From Leminorella richardii (GTDB lineage: Bacteria > Pseudomonadota > Gammaproteobacteria > Enterobacterales > Enterobacteriaceae), in NCBI RefSeq assembly GCF_900478135.1, contig NZ_LS483470.1, positions 489,501 to 553,500 of the forward strand: DNA of 64,000 nt. The letters are read 5' to 3'. Positions 52,021 to 61,206 of the stretch are shown here, one piece after another. A model generated the notes under the pieces. That model did no database searches, was not told the origin of the DNA, and was given only the letters and a program-made list of their open reading frames with translations. Every line of letters begins with the position of its first letter. Position 1 is the first letter of the stretch. The translations under genes were made by a program, and so were the position numbers.

Positions 52021-53919
52021 ATGACAAACGCTCTGGCAAGCAAGATGATGCGCACTTACAACGTGGCCCACTGGGGCGGCGGTTACTACGGCGTCAATGA
52101 GCAAGGGCATATTACTGTATGCCCAGATCCCGAGATGCCACAGGCGAAGGTGGATTTAGCCTCGCTGGTACAGGAGATGCAGGACAAAGGCCAGAGGCTG
52201 CCTTCACTGTTCTGCTTCCCTCAAATTCTTCAGCACCGTCTGCGTTCTATTAACGCGGCGTTTAAGAGGGCGCGCGAGTCGTTTGGCTATGAAGGCAACT
52301 ACTTTCTGGTTTATCCCATTAAGGTCAATCAGCACCGCCGAGTGATTGAAGCACTGATCCAGTCCGGCGAGCCGCTAGGGCTTGAGGCCGGTTCTAAAGC
52401 AGAATTGATGGCTGTGTTAGGGCACGCCGGTTTTACCCGTTCAGTGATCGTCTGTAACGGCTATAAGGATCGTGAATATATTCGCCTTGCCCTGATGGGG
52501 GAGAAGCTTGGCCATAAGGTTTATCTGGTGATTGAGAAGATGACCGAGATAAAAATGGTGCTGGAAGAGGCTAAGCGTCTGGACGTTGTGCCTCGGCTTG
52601 GCGTGCGTGCACGGCTGGCATCTCAGGGATCGGGGAAATGGCAGGCCAGTGGGGGCGACAAGTCAAAGTTTGGCCTGTCAGCTTCTCAGGTACTATCGCT
52701 GGTGGAAACACTGCGCACAGAAAACTGTCTGGACAGTCTACAGCTGCTTCATTTTCACCTTGGTTCACAGCTTTCTAACATTCGAGACATCGCGACCGGC
52801 GTGCGCGAATCGGCGCGTTTTTATGTCGAGCTTCACAAGCTGGGCGTTAACATACAGTGCTTTGACGTTGGCGGCGGTTTGGGGGTGGACTATGAAGGAA
52901 CGCGCTCTCAGTCTGACTGTTCGGTGAACTACGGCCTCAACGAATACGCCAACAACGTAATTTGGGGGATTGGTGATGCCTGCAATGAACACGGGCTGCC
53001 TCATCCAACGGTGATCACCGAGTCCGGCCGCGCCGTAACGGCACACCACACTGTGTTGGTCTCTAACGTTATCGGTGTCGAGCGCAACGAATTTATTGTT
53101 CCTGAACAGCCCGTGGAGGATGCGCCTCGCGCCCTGAGCAGTTTATGGGATACCTGGATGGAGATGCAGGAGCCGGAAAACCGCCGCTCTCTGCGCGAGT
53201 GGCTGCATGACAGCCAGTTGGATCTAAACGATGTGCATACCCAATATGCCCACGGCATACTGGATCTGACCCAGCGCGCCTATGCGGAACAGATGTTCTT
53301 GGTGATTTGCCATAAAATCCAGCAGCAGTTGGATCCTAGCAATCGTGCCCATCGGCCTATTATTGATGAACTACACGAGCGCATGGCTGACAAGCTTTAC
53401 GTCAATTTCTCCCTGTTCCAGTCAATGCCCGACGCCTGGGGGATTGACCAGCTGTTTCCGGTACTGCCCCTGAGTGGCTTAGACAAAGACCCAGAGCGCC
53501 GCGCCGTTCTGCTGGACATTACCTGTGATTCTGACGGAACTATCGACCACTATATCGACGGTGACGGCATGACAACCACGATGCCGATGCCTCCTTACGA
53601 TGCAGACAATCCGCCGCTGCTGGGCTTTTTTATGGTGGGTGCCTATCAGGAAATTCTTGGCAATATGCACAACCTGTTTGGCGACACGGCGTCCGTTGAC
53701 GTGTTCGTGTTTAGCGACGGATCGGTTGAAGTGCAGCAGTCAGAAGATGGCAACACGGTAGCGGAAATGCTGGAGTACGTTCAGCTTGACCCGAAAACCC
53801 TGATGCTGCGCTACCGTGAGCAGATTAAGGGCGCGCACCTGAGTGCAGAGATGGAAAAACAGTTCTTGCAGGAATTTGAGGCCGGTCTGTACGGTTACAC
53901 CTATCTGGAAGACGAGTAG
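52021..53919 (+). CDS. speA: Biosynthetic arginine decarboxylase
   Basis: A 632-residue PLP-dependent fold-III enzyme: FLVYPIKVNQHRRVIEALIQSGEPLGLEAGSKAELMAVL with the PLP lysine, RLGVRARLASQGSGKWQASGGDKSKFGLS, HFHLGSQLSNIRDI, FDVGGGLGVDYEGTRSQSDCSVNYG and DITCDSDGTIDHYIDG. It converts arginine to agmatine, which SpeB then turns into putrescine. ATG at 52021 with AAGAGG upstream is preferred; the frame is open to 51949. It is followed by a membrane gene and speB on the same strand. Confidence 0.96.
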   Translation: MTNALASKMMRTYNVAHWGGGYYGVNEQGHITVCPDPEMPQAKVDLASLVQEMQDKGQRLPSLFCFPQILQHRLRSINAAFKRARESFGYEGNYFLVYPIKVNQHRRVIEALIQSGEPLGLEAGSKAELMAVLGHAGFTRSVIVCNGYKDREYIRLALMGEKLGHKVYLVIEKMTEIKMVLEEAKRLDVVPRLGVRARLASQGSGKWQASGGDKSKFGLSASQVLSLVETLRTENCLDSLQLLHFHLGSQLSNIRDIATGVRESARFYVELHKLGVNIQCFDVGGGLGVDYEGTRSQSDCSVNYGLNEYANNVIWGIGDACNEHGLPHPTVITESGRAVTAHHTVLVSNVIGVERNEFIVPEQPVEDAPRALSSLWDTWMEMQEPENRRSLREWLHDSQLDLNDVHTQYAHGILDLTQRAYAEQMFLVICHKIQQQLDPSNRAHRPIIDELHERMADKLYVNFSLFQSMPDAWGIDQLFPVLPLSGLDKDPERRAVLLDITCDSDGTIDHYIDGDGMTTTMPMPPYDADNPPLLGFFMVGAYQEILGNMHNLFGDTASVDVFVFSDGSVEVQQSEDGNTVAEMLEYVQLDPKTLMLRYREQIKGAHLSAEMEKQFLQEFEAGLYGYTYLEDE

Positions 53920-53974
53920 CTAAGCCCAAGAGCGCGTAGAGACAACGGGGTTAAACTTGAAAAGGGAGGTTGAA

Positions 53975-54352
53975 GTGTTAGTACTAAAGGATCTGTTTAT
54001 TGGTTGGCGCAGTGGAACGATGGGGCGGGTTAAGTTTGGAATATATACGCTGGCTGTCGTTTTGCTGCAGATTCTGGCGCTGTGGTACTCACTGCTGAAT
54101 TTATACAGCACGTTTGCGTTTTGGCTGTTTTGCCTAGCGACGATTATTGCCTATTACTCGGGCTTTCTGTTGCTGGTAAAACGCTGGCGAGAGTTAGTTC
54201 CCTATCCGGTGCTCTTCGCGCTGGCAAGTTGGGGTATGTCGCTGATATCGGTTCGCTATCAGTCAATGCTTGTAGCCACTGTCAGCTGTATTATTCTGCT
54301 CTTACTGGTGTGCTTGCCTGCGAGGCGGGGAAAGGGCGCTGAAAGCCGTTAG
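53975..54352 (+). CDS. Small DUF805-like membrane protein in the spe operon
   Basis: A protein of about 125 residues with four hydrophobic segments and a start GTG at 53975, 5 bases after the strong Shine-Dalgarno GGGAGG. The N-terminal WRSGTMGRVKFGIYTL resembles the GR-x-x-F opening of DUF805 membrane proteins, a group of unknown function. It lies 55 bases after speA and 63 bases before speB, so it is probably co-transcribed with them. This gene is not part of E. coli speAB. A link to polyamine transport is only suggested by position. Confidence 0.65.
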   Translation: MLVLKDLFIGWRSGTMGRVKFGIYTLAVVLLQILALWYSLLNLYSTFAFWLFCLATIIAYYSGFLLLVKRWRELVPYPVLFALASWGMSLISVRYQSMLVATVSCIILLLLVCLPARRGKGAESR

Positions 54353-54415
54353 GCGGCGCCTTTTACCTCTATCGTCCGCTTTTATCGGTCAGACTTTTTT
54401 CATGAGAGAGACGCT

Positions 54416-55339
54416 ATGAACAACACGCTGGGCAACAGGCCCGATAATTCACTGGTTTCTAATGCTTTTGGCTTTTTGCGCTTTCCCCTTCACTTTCAGC
54501 CTTATGAAAGTGATGCAGAATGGGTGATAACCGGCGTGCCGTTTGATATGGCGACGTCAGGCCGCTCGGGGGCGCGCTTTGGGCCAGCAGCCATTCGCCA
54601 AGTGTCTACCCATTTGGCCTGGGAATCTTCCCGCTGGCCGTGGACGTTCAGCCTGAGGGATCGCCTGAAGGTGGTGGACTGCGGTGACGTTGTGTTTAAC
54701 TTTGGCGATGCGCAGGATATGAGCGAGCGGCTGCAAGGCCACGCCGAACGCGTGCTGGCTGCCGGGAAGCGAATGTTGACATTTGGCGGTGACCATTTTG
54801 TTACCCTGCCGCTGCTGCGGGCTCACGCTAAGCACTTTGGCAAAATGGCGCTGGTGCACTTCGATGCGCACACAGATACCTACGCCAACGGCAGCAAGTT
54901 TGACCATGGCACCATGTTTTATCACGCGCCTAACGAAGGGCTAATCGATCCTCATCATTCAGTTCAGATCGGTATCCGCACTGAGCACGAAACGGACAAC
55001 GGCTTTACCGTGCTGGACGCGGCGCAGGTGAACGATCGCGGCGTTGACGATGTAGTTGCTCAGGTGAAGCGTATCGTTGGCGATATGCCGGTCTACCTGA
55101 CGTTTGATATCGACTGCCTCGATCCTGCCTTTGCGCCGGGAACGGGCACTCCAGTATGCGGTGGGCTAACTTCCGATCGCGCGCTGAAAATTCTGCGCGG
55201 TCTGGGGGCATTGAATATTGTTGGAATGGACGTGGTTGAAGTGGCTCCAGCCTATGACAGTGCTGATATCACCGCGCTGGCGGCAGCGACGGTTGCGCTG
55301 GATATGCTTTATATGCAGGCACAAAAGAAAGGGCAGTAA
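54416..55339 (+). CDS. speB: Agmatinase
   Basis: A 307-residue ureohydrolase with the binuclear manganese motifs TFGGDHF, HFDAHTDTY and FDIDCLDPAFAPGTGTP, and SVQIGIRTE. It hydrolyses agmatine to putrescine and urea, following SpeA. The downstream terminator at 55375 closes the speA-membrane protein-speB unit. Confidence 0.96.
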   Translation: MNNTLGNRPDNSLVSNAFGFLRFPLHFQPYESDAEWVITGVPFDMATSGRSGARFGPAAIRQVSTHLAWESSRWPWTFSLRDRLKVVDCGDVVFNFGDAQDMSERLQGHAERVLAAGKRMLTFGGDHFVTLPLLRAHAKHFGKMALVHFDAHTDTYANGSKFDHGTMFYHAPNEGLIDPHHSVQIGIRTEHETDNGFTVLDAAQVNDRGVDDVVAQVKRIVGDMPVYLTFDIDCLDPAFAPGTGTPVCGGLTSDRALKILRGLGALNIVGMDVVEVAPAYDSADITALAAATVALDMLYMQAQKKGQ

Positions 55340-55374
55340 AAGTAAGGCAGTAAAAATGAGCCTGCAATAAAACG

Positions 55375-55404
55375 AAATCGGCCGCATATGCAGCCGATTT
55401 TTTT
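55375..55404. terminator. Terminator between speB and the FMN reductase gene
   Basis: Stem AAATCGGC (55375-55382) and GCCGATTT (55393-55400) followed by TTTT; the loop CGCATATGCA holds a further short palindrome. The A-run side can serve the minus-strand gene. Confidence 0.8.
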
Positions 55405-55418
55405 ATCCTGTAAGCCTG

Positions 55419-55985
55419 CTACTTAGGAAGACGAGTCTGAACGCGAACCCAGTCGTCGTAGGCGTCAATAAACGCTTTTAAAAACGAATGGGTTCTTTCC
55501 GTTAATTGACCCTTCTCGTCAAAGATGCTGCCTGCATTACTGATGTAGGCTTCCGGCTGCTGCATGCAGGGGATATTCAAAAAGACCAGCGACTGGCGAA
55601 GGTGGTGGTTGGCACCAAAGCCGCCAATGGCGCCAGGAGACGCGCTGACTACGGCGCCGGGTTTGCCGCTCCATGCACTTTGCCCATAAGGGCGGGAACC
55701 TACGTCAAGGGCGTTTTTTAACGCGGCGGGAACCGAGCGGTTGTACTCCGGCGTAACGAACAGTACCGCATCAGCAGCTTTGATTTTTTCACGGAAGGCC
55801 GTATAGGCTGCCGGAGGGTTGCCTGCATCAATATCTTCGCTATAAAGCGGCAGATCGCCGATGTCGACGATTTCAAGCTGAATGGACTCTGGCGCCAGAT
55901 CGGCCAGAGCCAAAGCGATTTTCCGATTAATGGACTCTTTACGCAGGCTTCCTACCAGAACGGCAACCTTTTTCACTTGACTCAT
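55419..55985 (-). CDS. NADPH-dependent FMN reductase family protein
   Basis: A 188-residue flavodoxin-fold protein: VAVLVGSLRKESINRKIALAL (FMN phosphate loop), FVTPEYNRSVPAALKNALDVGSRP and SASPGAIGGFGANHHLRQSL. It is close to the ChrR/YieF group of soluble quinone or azo reductases that use NAD(P)H. The physiological substrate is unknown. It is monocistronic, between speB and loiP. Confidence 0.9.
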   Translation of the reverse strand: MSQVKKVAVLVGSLRKESINRKIALALADLAPESIQLEIVDIGDLPLYSEDIDAGNPPAAYTAFREKIKAADAVLFVTPEYNRSVPAALKNALDVGSRPYGQSAWSGKPGAVVSASPGAIGGFGANHHLRQSLVFLNIPCMQQPEAYISNAGSIFDEKGQLTERTHSFLKAFIDAYDDWVRVQTRLPK

Positions 55986-56214
55986 TGTATAGCTCCTTAG
56001 CGTATGGCGATGTCTATCCCTTTATTCAGACGTAGTCTGAATCGAGGAAATGTTGTGGGCTACTTACGACAGGCTTAAGCGCGACAATTAACGCGATATT
56101 AAAGAGATATATAGAAGGTAGTGGTTAATAGGGCGATTGGCAACGTGTGTGATGAACAAAAAGAGCGTTTCGTGACCTGTAGAGTAGTAGGTATTCACAA
56201 AGGCTAGGGGGAAT

Positions 56215-56245
56215 AAAAAATCCGGAACCTTTTGGGCTCCGGATT
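56215..56245 (-). terminator. loiP: Terminator of loiP
   Basis: On the minus strand AATCCGGA (56238-56245) and TCCGGATT (56219-56226) form a perfect 8-base stem followed by T6 (A-run at 56215-56220). Confidence 0.88.
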
Positions 56246-56274
56246 CAATGCTTTCACATGAAGCTGAGGGGGAA

Positions 56275-57024
56275 TTACTTGCCGCCGTCAGCTGCGATGC
56301 GAGCGCGGATAGCTGCTGCACGATCTGCAGAACCCGGGTGAGAGCTCAGCAGGCCAGCGCTTTGACCACCATCCATTGCCGCCAGCTTGTCAAACGCTGA
56401 AGCCAGAGGTGCTGTTTTCAGGTTCTTCTTCTTCAGCAGGTCGTAAGAGAAGCCATCAGCTTCGCTTTCCTGAGACTGAGAGAACTGAGAATTGATCAGC
56501 GCGTTAGCGAAGTCCAGAACCTGCATGTCGTTCAGCTTAGCAGCGGTTTTGCCGCCGTACTGCAGAGCTGCCTGAGTAGCGAACTGAGCTGCATAAGCAA
56601 CCTGGAACGCTTTCTTGGTGTGGCCCAGCTCAACGTGGCCGATTTCGTGGCCCAGTACGCCGATAACTTCGTCGTCGGTCATCTTGTCCATCAGGCCGCT
56701 ATAAACGCGGATACAGCCGTTAGCCATCGCCCATGCGTTGATATCGTCAGTCAGGTACACTTTGTAGTTCAGAGGTTGACCGTTGATGTTGTTGCCCAGC
56801 GCTTTAGAGATCTTGTTCAGGCGCTTGGTGTATTTGCTGCTTTTGCCAGCAATTTTTGCCTGGGAATCCATCTCTTTACAAGATTGGTCAGACAAAGATT
56901 TTACTTCAGCATCGCTAACGGTAACGGCGGAGAGGAGGGTATCGCCCAGACTGCCGTTCTGGCAGCCTGCCAGCATGGTTGCGGAGGCAATAGTTGCTGC
57001 AATTAAAGTAGAACGTATTTTCAT
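56275..57024 (-). CDS. loiP: Outer-membrane metalloprotease LoiP (YggG)
   Basis: A 249-residue M48 family protease: signal peptide with lipobox MLAGC (Cys20), zinc motif LGHEIGHVELGH (HExxH) and the third ligand region QSQESEADGFSYDLLKKK. E. coli LoiP is a lipoprotein protease induced by low osmolarity. ATG at 57024 is the lipoprotein start; the open frame to 57117 adds no signal-like sequence. It is divergent from tktA across about 306 bases in which I see no gene and no clear promoter pair. Confidence 0.93.
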   Translation of the reverse strand: MKIRSTLIAATIASATMLAGCQNGSLGDTLLSAVTVSDAEVKSLSDQSCKEMDSQAKIAGKSSKYTKRLNKISKALGNNINGQPLNYKVYLTDDINAWAMANGCIRVYSGLMDKMTDDEVIGVLGHEIGHVELGHTKKAFQVAYAAQFATQAALQYGGKTAAKLNDMQVLDFANALINSQFSQSQESEADGFSYDLLKKKNLKTAPLASAFDKLAAMDGGQSAGLLSSHPGSADRAAAIRARIAADGGK

Positions 57025-57330
57025 AAAACTATCTTCCCTTGATCGTATGATTTTTACTGTCAAATAACTGGTCCTGTCCAGTCGCAAAATCATATCAATA
57101 AAGTGACCTACTGTCATGAAAATATAAGTCCGAAATCTACCAGTTATAGTTAGTTGTTCTTGCTACAAATTTTTCTGAATAATTTCATTTTTCAAGTGTT
57201 ATCGGGGGTTGCCGTTTGCTCATTGACTTGAGAAGATAGATGGGTTTTTCGATTTTTGTACAGGGACACTGCCCGGCGTTCCGAATCTTGATAACGATGA
57301 CTTAATGCTATGCCTTAAATGGAGCAAATA

Positions 57331-59325
57331 ATGCCTTCTCAAAAAGAACTCGCCAATGCTATCCGCGTCTTAAGTATGGACGCCGTGCAGAAAGCCAAAT
57401 CCGGTCACCCCGGCGCCCCCATGGGGATGGCCGACATCGCCGAAGTCCTCTGGCGCGGCTTCCTGAGCCATAACCCGACCAACCCCAACTGGGTTAACCG
57501 CGACCGCTTTGTCCTGTCCAACGGTCACGGCTCCATGCTGATTTACAGCCTGCTGCACCTCTCCGGCTACGACCTGTCTATTGAAGACCTCAAGCAGTTC
57601 CGCCAGCTCCATTCCCGCACTCCGGGTCACCCAGAGTACGGCTACGCGCCGGGCGTGGAAACCACCACTGGCCCGCTGGGTCAGGGTATCTGTAACGCGG
57701 TAGGGATGGCAATTGCCGAGAAAACTCTGGCGGCACAGTTCAACCGCCCGGGTCACGACGTGGTTGACCACTACACCTATACCTTCATGGGTGACGGCTG
57801 CATGATGGAGGGCGTGTCTCACGAGGCCTGCTCTCTGGCGGGCACGCTGAAGCTGGGCAAGCTGATTGCCTTCTACGATGACAACGGCATTTCTATTGAC
57901 GGCCACGTTGAGGGCTGGTTTACGGACGACACCGCCATGCGTTTTGAAGCCTACGGCTGGCACGTGGTGCGCGGCGTAGACGGCCACGACCCGCAGGCGC
58001 TGCGTCAGGCCGTGGAAGCGGCACAGAAAGAGACCGGCAAGCCGTCTCTGCTGATGTGTAAAACCGTGATTGGCTTTGGCTCGCCGAACAAGGCCGGTAC
58101 CCACGACTGCCACGGCGCCCCGCTGGGCGACGCGGAAGTGGCGGCCACTCGCGAAGCGCTGGGCTGGACACACGCCCCGTTTGATATTCCGGCTGACGTT
58201 TACGCCGCCTGGGATGCCAAAGAAGCCGGTAAAGCCCGCGAACAGGCGTGGAATGAGAAGCTGGCAGCCTATGCCAAGGCGCATCCTGAGCTGGCGGCCG
58301 AGTTCCGCCGTCGCACCTCCGGCGAGCTGCCGGCCAACTGGCAAAGCGAGTCAACGGCGTTTATCGAAAAGCTGCAGGCCAACCCGGCCTCTATCGCCAG
58401 CCGTAAAGCCTCTCAGAACGCGCTGGAAGCGTTCGGCAAGGTGCTGCCGGAGTTCCTGGGCGGTTCCGCTGACCTGGCGCCGAGCAATCTGACCATGTGG
58501 TCGGGCTCGAAGTCCATCGTGGAAGACGCGGCGGGCAACTACATTCACTACGGCGTGCGCGAGTTCGGCATGTCGGCCATCATGAACGGTATCGCCCTGC
58601 ACGGCGGGTTTATTCCCTACGGCGCGACCTTCCTGATGTTTATGGAGTACGCCCGCAACGCAGTACGCATGGCGGCGCTGATGAAAATCCGCAGCCTGTT
58701 TGTTTACACTCACGACTCCATTGGTCTGGGTGAAGACGGCCCGACTCACCAGCCGGTTGAGCAGATGGCCAGCCTGCGCTTAACGCCGAACATGCGCACC
58801 TGGCGCCCCTGTGACCAGGTGGAATCGGCGATTGCGTGGAAGTCAGCGCTGGAGCGTCAGGACGGCCCAAGCGCGCTTATCTTCTCGCGCCAGAATCTGG
58901 TGCAGCAGCCTCGTACGGCGAAGCAGCTGGCAGACGCGGCGCGCGGTGGTTACGTGCTGAAGGGCTGTGAAGGCACACCGGAGCTGCTGCTGATTGCGAC
59001 CGGTTCAGAAGTGAGCCTGGCGGTGGACGCGGCCGAGAAACTGGCCGCAGAAGGCCGTCGCGTACAGGTTGTTTCCATGCCCTGTACGGAAGCGTTTGAC
59101 GCGCAGGATGCGGCCTACCGTGAATCCGTGCTGCCTTCAGCGGTCACAGCGCGCGTTGCTGTGGAAGCGGGCATTGCTGACTTCTGGTACAAGTACGTTG
59201 GCCTGAACGGCCGCATCGTTGGCATGCGCTCGTTCGGTGAATCTGCACCAGCAGAGCAGCTGTTTGCCGAGTTTGGCTTCACGGTCGACAACGTGCTGAC
59301 GCAGGCTCGTGAGCTGTTGAAGTAA
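57331..59325 (+). CDS. tktA: Transketolase
   Basis: A 664-residue thiamine-diphosphate enzyme matching E. coli TktA: MDAVQKAKSGHPGAPMGMADIAEVLW, GDGCMMEGVSHEACSLAGTLKLGKLIAFYDDN (ThDP binding), VREFGMSAIMNGIALHGG and THDSIGLGEDGPTHQPVEQ. It links the pentose phosphate pathway to glycolysis. ATG at 57331 (8 bases after GGAG) is the family start. Its DNA is clearly richer in G+C than its neighbours: the 60 bases from 58261 hold 42 G+C. In E. coli epd lies between tktA and pgk, but not here. Confidence 0.97.
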   Translation: MPSQKELANAIRVLSMDAVQKAKSGHPGAPMGMADIAEVLWRGFLSHNPTNPNWVNRDRFVLSNGHGSMLIYSLLHLSGYDLSIEDLKQFRQLHSRTPGHPEYGYAPGVETTTGPLGQGICNAVGMAIAEKTLAAQFNRPGHDVVDHYTYTFMGDGCMMEGVSHEACSLAGTLKLGKLIAFYDDNGISIDGHVEGWFTDDTAMRFEAYGWHVVRGVDGHDPQALRQAVEAAQKETGKPSLLMCKTVIGFGSPNKAGTHDCHGAPLGDAEVAATREALGWTHAPFDIPADVYAAWDAKEAGKAREQAWNEKLAAYAKAHPELAAEFRRRTSGELPANWQSESTAFIEKLQANPASIASRKASQNALEAFGKVLPEFLGGSADLAPSNLTMWSGSKSIVEDAAGNYIHYGVREFGMSAIMNGIALHGGFIPYGATFLMFMEYARNAVRMAALMKIRSLFVYTHDSIGLGEDGPTHQPVEQMASLRLTPNMRTWRPCDQVESAIAWKSALERQDGPSALIFSRQNLVQQPRTAKQLADAARGGYVLKGCEGTPELLLIATGSEVSLAVDAAEKLAAEGRRVQVVSMPCTEAFDAQDAAYRESVLPSAVTARVAVEAGIADFWYKYVGLNGRIVGMRSFGESAPAEQLFAEFGFTVDNVLTQARELLK

Positions 59326-59333
59326 TCGTAGCT

Positions 59334-59360
59334 TAACAGCGTGGATAATCCGCGCTGTTA
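59334..59360 (+). terminator. tktA: First hairpin after tktA
   Basis: An 11-base stem TAACAGCGTGG (59334-59344) and CCGCGCTGTTA (59350-59360) with one T-G pair and loop ATAAT, followed by TGTTTCT. Moderately good terminator. Confidence 0.65.
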
Positions 59361-59399
59361 TGTTTCTACTCTACAGTTCTTGCCGATAGTTTTTTATAG

Positions 59400-59432
59400 C
59401 GCTCCACAGTTTGTGAACTGTGGAGCGTTTTT
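59400..59432 (+). terminator. tktA: Second, strong terminator after tktA
   Basis: A 12-base perfect stem CGCTCCACAGTT (59400-59411) and AACTGTGGAGCG (59416-59427), loop TGTG, followed by TTTTT. With the first hairpin this makes a tandem terminator. Confidence 0.88.
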
Positions 59433-59869
59433 GTTCAATCAGTAAAAGAAGCGGTGGCAATTTTACAAAGATTTTCGTAATCTCTTCTTCTCTGCTGAAG
59501 CGTTTCAGTTTGTATGGCAGAGTAACAGTGAGACAGATACAGGCAGGATTTAGCCGTGGAGAAGACCACCGTGCTGCTTTGCACGCGGTGACATATGAAG
59601 AGCGGCATTGAGGTTAAAATAGAAGGTTAATCTCGGCTATACTTTTCATGTTATCATTCATCACACTGTTTGATCCTGCATGTTAACAGCTTTTTAAGTT
59701 GGTGTTGGCTCCACAGCCGCTGTGCGCGGGCATGCCCATCTGGCCCCATCGCCAATACTACCAATACGGCTCTATCGCCAATCAGTGAAAAGCTGTTTGA
59801 TTGGAATCAGCCACGGCCTGACGATCAGGCTATGGTCATATTGAAGAAGAATGAATAAGAGGATTCACA
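59433..59869. other. Gene-free tktA-pgk gap where epd would be expected
   Basis: This 437-base stretch has only short open frames with no family look and no ribosome-binding support. In E. coli and Yersinia the erythrose-4-phosphate dehydrogenase gene epd sits here upstream of pgk. TATACT near 59638 is a possible -10 for pgk. I find no readable epd remnant. Confidence 0.65.
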
Positions 59870-61033
59870 ATGACTGTAATTAAGATGACCGATCTGGATC
59901 TGGCCGGTAAACGCGTTCTGATCCGTGCTGACCTTAACGTTCCCGTCAAAGAGGGCAAAGTGACCTCTGATGCCCGAATTCGTGCCTCTTTACCGACGAT
60001 TGAACTGGCCCTTAAGCAGGGTGCCTGTGTAATGGTGACTTCTCACCTAGGTCGCCCGACAGAAGGTGAGTACAACGAAGAGTTTTCTCTGCTGCCGGTT
60101 GTCAACTATCTGAAAGATAACCTGAAATCCCCAGTTCGTCTGGCGAAAGACTATCTGGACGGCGTAGACGTCGCTCAGGGCGAGCTGGTTGTGCTGGAAA
60201 ACGTGCGCTTTAACAAGGGTGAGAAGAAAGACGAAGAGACGCTGTCCAAGAAGTACGCCGCACTGTGCGACGTGTTTGTTATGGACGCCTTCGGCACTGC
60301 TCACCGCGCGCAGGCTTCAACTCACGGCGTCGCAAAGTTTGCTCCAGTAGCCTGTGCCGGACCTCTGCTGTCTGCCGAGCTGGAAGCTCTGGGTAAAGCG
60401 CTGGACAAGCCAGCTCGTCCGATGGTAGCTATCGTTGGTGGTTCTAAAGTATCCACTAAGCTGACCGTGCTGGATTCCCTGTCTAAAATCGCTGATCAGC
60501 TGGTTGTTGGCGGCGGTATTGCCAACACCTTTATTGCTGCACAGGGCCATAACGTAGGTAAATCCCTGTACGAAGCAGATCTGATTTCTGAAGCGAAAAA
60601 GCTGATGGAAACCTGTCATATTCCTGTTCCGACTGACGTTCGCGTGGCAACTGAGTTTTCTGAAACCGCGCCTGCGGTCATGAAATCCGTCGCGGATATT
60701 AAAGATGATGAGCAGGTGCTGGATCTGGGCGATGCTTCCGCTCAGGAACTGGCTGACATCCTGAAAAACGCAAAAACCATTCTGTGGAACGGCCCGGTTG
60801 GCGTCTTTGAGTTCCCTAACTTCCGTAAGGGCACTGAGATTGTTGCTCAGGCTATCGCTGAAAGCGATGCTTTCTCTATCGCTGGCGGCGGTGACACACT
60901 GGCGGCTATCGATCTGTTCGGCATTGCTGACAAGATTTCCTACATCTCTACCGGCGGCGGCGCGTTCCTTGAGTTCGTTGAGGGCAAACCGCTTCCTGCC
61001 GTAGTGATGCTGGAAGCGAGAGCAAAAGAGTAA
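59870..61033 (+). CDS. pgk: Phosphoglycerate kinase
   Basis: A 387-residue glycolytic enzyme: MTDLDLAGKRVLIRADLNVPVKEGKVTSDARI, SHLGRPTEGEY, VLENVRFNKGEKKDEE, FGTAHRAQAST, GGSKVSTKLTVL, WNGPVGVFE and GGGDTLAAI. It transfers phosphate from 1,3-bisphosphoglycerate to ADP. AGAGGA precedes ATG at 59870. It is followed by a strong terminator and then fbaA with its own upstream region. Confidence 0.97.
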   Translation: MTVIKMTDLDLAGKRVLIRADLNVPVKEGKVTSDARIRASLPTIELALKQGACVMVTSHLGRPTEGEYNEEFSLLPVVNYLKDNLKSPVRLAKDYLDGVDVAQGELVVLENVRFNKGEKKDEETLSKKYAALCDVFVMDAFGTAHRAQASTHGVAKFAPVACAGPLLSAELEALGKALDKPARPMVAIVGGSKVSTKLTVLDSLSKIADQLVVGGGIANTFIAAQGHNVGKSLYEADLISEAKKLMETCHIPVPTDVRVATEFSETAPAVMKSVADIKDDEQVLDLGDASAQELADILKNAKTILWNGPVGVFEFPNFRKGTEIVAQAIAESDAFSIAGGGDTLAAIDLFGIADKISYISTGGGAFLEFVEGKPLPAVVMLEARAKE

Positions 61034-61041
61034 TGCAGTAG

Positions 61042-61073
61042 AACACGGGAGCCTAGTCTCCCGTGTTTTTTTA
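61042..61073 (+). terminator. pgk: Terminator of pgk
   Basis: A 10-base stem AACACGGGAG (61042-61051) and CTCCCGTGTT (61058-61067), loop CCTAGT, followed by a T-run. It separates pgk from fbaA, although in E. coli the two are partly co-transcribed. Confidence 0.85.
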
Positions 61074-61082
61074 TATCCCTAT

Positions 61083-61093
61083 GCTGAATCGAG
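61083..61093. promoter_or_regulatory. Possible Cra half-site upstream of fbaA
   Basis: GCTGAATCGAG at 61083-61093 resembles the left part of the Cra (FruR) consensus TGAAWCSNT with one mismatch. Cra represses the epd-pgk-fbaA region in E. coli. Evidence is one short match only. Confidence 0.3.
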
Positions 61094-61206
61094 GAAGGCC
61101 TCAGAGTCTTTATCACGTCCTGTCGTTTGAGGGGCATAGGGTATATGATTAACGGGTAAAGCGTTCTTTATCTATCAACAGCTAAATGAAAAATAGGGCG
61201 AGTAGC

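Noticed and set aside
57370..58344. A 324-residue antisense open frame across tktA
   Set aside because: It lies wholly on the opposite strand of the well-supported tktA and is due to high G+C and codon bias; its protein has no family look.
59420..59858. Two short frames in the tktA-pgk gap
   Set aside because: No ribosome-binding sites and no family resemblance; the first overlaps the terminator.
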